The notes under the pieces were generated by a model, which made no database searches, was not told the DNA's origin, and saw only the letters and a list, made by a program, of their open reading frames with translations. Of a stretch of DNA of 43,929 bases, positions 40,764-43,929 are shown piece after piece. Each line of letters begins with the position of its first letter. The stretch's first letter is position 1. A program made the translations under genes and the position numbers. Source of the DNA: an uncultured Clostridia bacterium (lineage in GTDB: Bacteria > Bacillota > Clostridia > Oscillospirales > Ruminococcaceae); assembly GCA_947307175.1 (NCBI GenBank), contig CAMZIK010000012.1, positions 1-43,929 of the forward strand. Direction: 5' to 3'.

Positions 40764-41651
40764 ATGGAAGTGAAAAAGAAAAGCAAAAAACTGCTTTTAC
40801 AGATAGGTCTGGTGCTGATGCCAGTGTTTGTCCTGCTGCTGTTGGGTGCGCTGTGGAAAATGTACACCACCACAGTTGACGGCTTCCTTGAGGCGCAGAA
40901 CACAAATATTGAGCTGCGGCTCACAAAGACCTCGGACAGCGTGGTGAAGCTTGTTTTCGGCGATGATGCTCTCAGGAAATGGTGTATAGAGCAGTGGAAA
41001 AAAGACCCTGCGCTGTGCCGTGAAAATGTGACTGAAGAAGAGTACGACAAATACAGGGCATTCATGGAAAGCTATGATGGCTTTGTCGGGACAATGGATT
41101 ATGTGAATAAGATGCCTGCCGAGGTGCAGAAGACTTATCTCAAAACAAAACACTTTGACCTTGTGGAGCTTTTTAAAAACGAGGCGGAGAATAATAAATA
41201 TGACCAGCTGTTCCTGATCGATGTTGACCAGCAGTATTTCGGGCGTGTCCAGTGCTTCGGCAACTTCGATGTCTTCACGCCAGGCGGAGAGCATGTCCGC
41301 TTTGAGCGCAGCAAGGCAAAGGAGATGTTTGCGTATCACGTTCATAAGCGTGGAAGCTCCTTCACGGCAAGGGAGATATTCGCTGCGATGTACGAGGACG
41401 AGCCATACGACGAAAAGCAGCAGAACCTGATGCAGACATACACATATGCGCTGAAAAAGAGTCTTAAAAACGTGGGCGCTGAGGCTGCGCTTGTGCATAC
41501 CTATAATGCGTTTGCAGTCAATCCCGATGTACTCGACTGCGACTATTACCGCTTCTGCGAGCTTGATTCGGGTGCGGTCAACGCATATCAGAACGAATAT
41601 ATGAGCCAGTATTACTGGGCTGACTTCCTCTTTGACGAGGACCTTTACTAA
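40764..41651 (+). CDS. In-frame fusion of a histidine-kinase N-terminus to a SARP-type response-regulator C-terminus
   Basis: 295 residues. Residues 1-160 parallel residues 1-160 of the kinase at 36482-38119 (basic start, membrane helix about 10-32, TTTVDGFLEAQN against STVNGYLEAQN, ending QLFLIDVDQQ). From Arg161 the sequence equals the DNA-binding half of the response regulator from Arg128 to its end (RVQCFGNFDVFTPGGEHVRF ... QYYWADFLFDEDLY). The rest of the sensor, helix 2, the whole kinase core and the receiver are missing. A paralogous kinase-regulator pair thus collapsed by one deletion that kept the frame. With a single membrane helix before the sensor part, the DNA-binding domain would face outside unless topology is inverted, so it may be non-functional. 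A terminator follows. Confidence 0.85.
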   Translation: MEVKKKSKKLLLQIGLVLMPVFVLLLLGALWKMYTTTVDGFLEAQNTNIELRLTKTSDSVVKLVFGDDALRKWCIEQWKKDPALCRENVTEEEYDKYRAFMESYDGFVGTMDYVNKMPAEVQKTYLKTKHFDLVELFKNEAENNKYDQLFLIDVDQQYFGRVQCFGNFDVFTPGGEHVRFERSKAKEMFAYHVHKRGSSFTAREIFAAMYEDEPYDEKQQNLMQTYTYALKKSLKNVGAEAALVHTYNAFAVNPDVLDCDYYRFCELDSGAVNAYQNEYMSQYYWADFLFDEDLY

Positions 41652-41658
41652 AAAATAG

Positions 41659-41694
41659 AAGCACCGCCGCAGACGGACCTGTGACGGTGCTTTT
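41659..41694 (+). terminator. Terminator of the fusion gene
   Basis: AAGCACCG (41659-41666) pairs with CGGTGCTT (41685-41692) around an 18-base loop; TTTTC follows. Confidence 0.8.
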
Positions 41695-41702
41695 CATATC
41701 TT

Positions 41703-41740
41703 AAAAAAACAGCACCCGTTTTGTACGAGTGCTGTTTTGT
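41703..41740 (-). terminator. Bidirectional terminator between the fusion gene and the HD-GYP gene
   Basis: AACAGCACCCG (41708-41718) pairs with CGAGTGCTGTT (41726-41736) with one G-U pair; A/T runs flank both sides. It ends just before the HD-GYP stop codon region. Confidence 0.85.
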
Positions 41741-41741
41741 G

Positions 41742-43283
41742 TTATTCGTGCAGCATATAATGTTTGTCGGCATCTATTATCTTCAGCATTGCTCTTGCGG
41801 GAACTTCATCGAACTGTGTTCCGATGTTGTTTTCTATCTCGCTTCGTGCTACCTCCTGAGGCAGATACTTACGGTAGCTGCGGTTTGAGGTCATCGTGTC
41901 ATAGCTGTCGGCAACGGCGATTATCTTTGCGCTGAACGGAATGCGATCACCCGTTAATCCATCTGGGTAGCCCTTGCCGTCGATACGCTCATGGTGATAG
42001 CGTGCGCCTACCGACAGGTCGGGCATGCTCTGAATCTGTGAAAGGATATCGTTTCCGTAGATAGGGTGCTGCTTGATCACAGCATACTCTTCATCGGTCA
42101 GCTTTGAGGTCTTGTTAATTATTGCATTTGGTATGCCTATCTTTCCGATGTCGTGCAGAAGACCCATATAATAGACATCTTCCTGCTGCTGCTTGGACAT
42201 TCCGATCTCTTTTGCTATCATCATCGAATACATCGCCACACGCAGCGAGTGACCGTTTGTATATTTGTCCTTTGCGTCTATGGTTTGCGCAAGCGCTTCC
42301 ATGACCTCTGTGGTAAGCGTTTTGATGTGCTCTGTGTACTGGGTTATCTCTTTGGTCAGTGCGCCCACATCGTCAGCAAGCACGCCTATCTCGTTGCGGG
42401 TCTTTATCTTTTTGAGCAGCTCCTGTGCAGCGTCGCTGTCCTTGTCGCCCATATACTGCCTTACAGTTTTCTGAACGTTTGAAAGCGGTTTGATAGCGAT
42501 GCGGTCAACGAGTATCAGCATCAGCAGACAGCACACAAGCATTCCTGCGAGCATAAGTCCTGCCATCAACCATATCTGGTTCATCAGCTGTGAATGGAAA
42601 TCGTCCCAGTTGAAGTCGATGGCAAAAACCGCCTTGACCTCGTTGTCATCGACTATCGGCAGGTAACCTATGTAGTAGTTTTCGCCTGTTTCCCATTCCG
42701 CAGGTGCTATCTCAAAGGCTACTCTATCATAGTCGCCGTCAAGCAGCTTTTTCAATGCGGGGTGGTCATCAATGTTGACATCCAGTTTCTCGCCGAGAGT
42801 GCTGTTTATGTCGTTCTCATTCTTCATAGCTTCGTAGTATACAAAGCCGCAGTTGTTTTTACGTATATCCATGCACATCATACCGCCGTATTTGAATACC
42901 TCGGTGTTGCTGTCAAGCGCATAGGTGATCATACGGTAAAATGAGCGTGCGAGTGCTAACTTGTTTTCTTCTGACTGGGAACTGAGATATTCGTCTACAT
43001 TTTTGCCGCTGTTACTTATCTCCTCGTATGCATCAAGGACATAGGTATCTTCAGCACGTGTTGACGGTATGCTCACTTCCTCTGCGCGATCCCTGCAGTA
43101 ATCAAAGAACCAGGGCAGAAGCTCTGGATATTCAAAATAGCGGGTGTAAAGATTATCGAGGTCACGCTCTATCATATCCTCTTTTGCTGACAGAAAAGAG
43201 TTTCTTGAACTGTAGTACATAGAAACTGTACTTACAGCCATGCTGATGATATAAAATATCACCACAAGTGAAAGTATCTGCAC
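41742..43283 (-). CDS. Membrane sensor HD-GYP domain protein (putative cyclic-di-GMP phosphodiesterase)
   Basis: 513 residues counted from GTG 43283. Helix 1 (about 3-24), extracellular dCache-like sensor, helix 2 (about 238-258), HAMP, then an HD-GYP domain with His377-Asp378 (LLHDIGKIGIP) and HHERIDGKGYPDG (430-442). All metal ligands expected for c-di-GMP hydrolysis seem present. The membrane-proximal sensor part (ENYYIGYLPIVDDNEVKAV, NWDDFHSQL) matches the histidine kinase at 36482-38119, so both may sense related cues. The start is uncertain: GTG 43283 has no ribosome binding site. The frame stays open to 43313, and CTG 43307 has a GAAAGAGAG site upstream and would add a basic LKTKRRLR start. 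Confidence 0.88.
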   Translation of the reverse strand: MQILSLVVIFYIISMAVSTVSMYYSSRNSFLSAKEDMIERDLDNLYTRYFEYPELLPWFFDYCRDRAEEVSIPSTRAEDTYVLDAYEEISNSGKNVDEYLSSQSEENKLALARSFYRMITYALDSNTEVFKYGGMMCMDIRKNNCGFVYYEAMKNENDINSTLGEKLDVNIDDHPALKKLLDGDYDRVAFEIAPAEWETGENYYIGYLPIVDDNEVKAVFAIDFNWDDFHSQLMNQIWLMAGLMLAGMLVCCLLMLILVDRIAIKPLSNVQKTVRQYMGDKDSDAAQELLKKIKTRNEIGVLADDVGALTKEITQYTEHIKTLTTEVMEALAQTIDAKDKYTNGHSLRVAMYSMMIAKEIGMSKQQQEDVYYMGLLHDIGKIGIPNAIINKTSKLTDEEYAVIKQHPIYGNDILSQIQSMPDLSVGARYHHERIDGKGYPDGLTGDRIPFSAKIIAVADSYDTMTSNRSYRKYLPQEVARSEIENNIGTQFDEVPARAMLKIIDADKHYMLHE

Positions 43284-43350
43284 ACGCAGACGGCGTTTCG
43301 TTTTCAGATCTGATCACTCTCTTTCAAAGTAATAGGACAAGCTAAATTAT

Positions 43351-43378
43351 ATTATACCACAAGATATGATTTTTGCAA
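43351..43378 (-). promoter_or_regulatory. Putative promoter of the HD-GYP gene
   Basis: On the minus strand, TTGCAA (43373-43378) and TATAAT (43351-43356), spacer 16. The stretch 43380-43550 to its right shows no gene. Confidence 0.6.
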
Positions 43379-43557
43379 CCATTTTTTCGGTTTTTTACTG
43401 TTTTTCAAAACTGTCTCTGCTGATAACACTGCACAGGTCAGCAAGATGTGTTCATCGGACATAAACTGTGCCGGCTATTTTATGGTTCACAACGGGCTGA
43501 AAGGGTGGGCATATAAACAAAAATCATTACCGTCTTGGTGATTTTTACTTGTTTTCA

Positions 43558-43575
43558 GGTTAGCTCAAACTAACC
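43558..43575 (+). promoter_or_regulatory. Inverted-repeat operator 1 upstream of feoA
   Basis: GGTTAG, six bases, CTAACC. The same half-sites recur at 43655-43672. The arrangement suggests binding of a dimeric metalloregulator (DtxR or Fur family) upstream of the promoter. Confidence 0.6.
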
Positions 43576-43619
43576 GTTTGTGCATCCTAACGATTTTATG
43601 TAAAAGTACACCTGTTCTC

Positions 43620-43648
43620 TTGACAAATACACAGAACGGGAGTATCAT
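43620..43648 (+). promoter_or_regulatory. Promoter of feoA
   Basis: TTGACA (43620-43625) and TATCAT (43643-43648), spacer 17. Confidence 0.7.
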
Positions 43649-43654
43649 TATTAC

Positions 43655-43672
43655 AGTTAGTAAAAACTAACC
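43655..43672 (+). promoter_or_regulatory. Inverted-repeat operator 2 at the feoA transcription start
   Basis: AGTTAG, six bases, CTAACC, just after the -10 box, where a bound repressor would block transcription. It shares half-sites and spacing with the copy 97 bp upstream. Confidence 0.65.
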
Positions 43673-43691
43673 TGTTGAAAGGAGATGTCGT

Positions 43692-43904
43692 ATGATGCCT
43701 TTGACTTATGCACCCACGGGAGAGGAAAACATCATCAAAAAGATAAGCGGAAACCCGGAGGTGAAAAAGCATCTTGCCGATCTGGGGTTTGTGGTCGGCG
43801 GCACGGTCACAGTCGTAAGTACGCTCGGCGGAAATATGATAGTCAGTGTCAAGGAGTCAAGAGTAGCTATCGACAAGCAAATGGCACAGAAGATAATGAT
43901 ATGA
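43692..43904 (+). CDS. feoA: FeoA-family ferrous iron transport accessory protein
   Basis: 70 residues from ATG 43692 (a second ATG follows directly); GGAG lies 8 bases upstream. The small SH3-like FeoA pattern is visible: HLADLGFVVGGTVTVVSTLG, then GNMIVSVKESRVAIDKQMAQ and KIMI at the end. FeoA proteins are cytosolic partners of the FeoB iron channel. The double operator at the promoter fits iron-dependent control. Confidence 0.9.
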   Translation: MMPLTYAPTGEENIIKKISGNPEVKKHLADLGFVVGGTVTVVSTLGGNMIVSVKESRVAIDKQMAQKIMI

Positions 43905-43923
43905 TACCTGGGAGGAAAAGAAG

Positions 43924-43929
43924 ATGAAG
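43924..43929 (+). CDS. Start of the next feo-operon gene (cut by the window edge)
   Basis: ATG AAG follows GGGAGGAAAAGAAG, a strong ribosome binding site, 19 bases after feoA. Only two codons are inside the window; a second feoA or feoB is expected from typical operon order. Confidence 0.5.

Noticed and set aside
43446..43541. Short plus-strand ORF (MCSSDINCAGYF...) between the HD-GYP and feoA genes
   Set aside because: No ribosome binding site or promoter and no hydrophobic pattern like the micro-peptides; could be a gene relic but cannot be supported.

Overview
The window looks like a chromosome segment from an anaerobic Clostridia, most likely a Ruminococcus-type member of the Oscillospiraceae. 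This is inferred from moderate GC, strong AGGAGG-type ribosome binding sites, a papain-like protease anchored by cell-wall-binding (CWB2) repeats, and gut-Firmicutes gene families. No rRNA, tRNA, CRISPR array or intact insertion sequence was recognised.

Left part (1-10.4 kb). The window opens inside a secreted protein whose paralogue lies at 33.8-35.4 kb. A 1237-residue surface C1 protease faces it. Next comes a mosaic of broken genes (5.0-7.4 kb): an ECF sigma factor region 2 runs in frame into an FtsX-like permease fragment, followed by a McrC-like tail and an N-truncated ATP-grasp gene. An iron-dependent alcohol dehydrogenase and an SDR-type epimerase follow, then a relic of an AraC regulator.

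Pyrimidine catabolism operon (22.5 to 10.4 kb, minus strand). One strong promoter with a leader hairpin drives an ABC importer (ATPase, two permeases, lipoprotein), dihydropyrimidinase, a PreA-type dihydropyrimidine dehydrogenase, a PucR-type regulator, a class III aminotransferase, an unknown small protein, an M20 ureidopropionase-like amidohydrolase and an iron alcohol dehydrogenase. Together they can explain uptake of a pyrimidine and its reduction and hydrolysis through N-carbamoyl-beta-alanine, beta-alanine and malonate semialdehyde to 3-hydroxypropionate. The binding lipoprotein is circularly permuted, and PreA carries a DPD-like N-terminal Fe-S module although no PreT flavoprotein gene is present.

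Central plus-strand block (22.8-32 kb). nadE, a FUSC-HAD fusion, and a six-gene operon: circularly permuted ATP-grasp, alpha-E protein, transglutaminase, two AstE/AspA-like proteins (the second without key catalytic residues) and a RelA/SpoT-type synthetase. Several leaders place an intrinsic-terminator-like hairpin just before the ribosome binding site.

Right part (32-43.9 kb). This is the most unusual region. It holds two arrays of tiny hydrophobic single-helix peptides (four genes on plus, nine on minus), a 47-residue acidic-tailed peptide, two secreted proteins, a LytS-like histidine kinase with a response regulator that has a SARP-like DNA-binding domain, an in-frame collapsed kinase/regulator fusion, and an HD-GYP protein with a related sensor domain. 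Five promoters share one architecture: two 9-mers starting mostly TGYAA, 11 bp apart, with the second ending 8 bp before the -10. SARP proteins bind this way. I infer one regulon: the two-component system controls the micro-peptide arrays and the secreted proteins. The window ends in a feoA gene behind two inverted-repeat operators.
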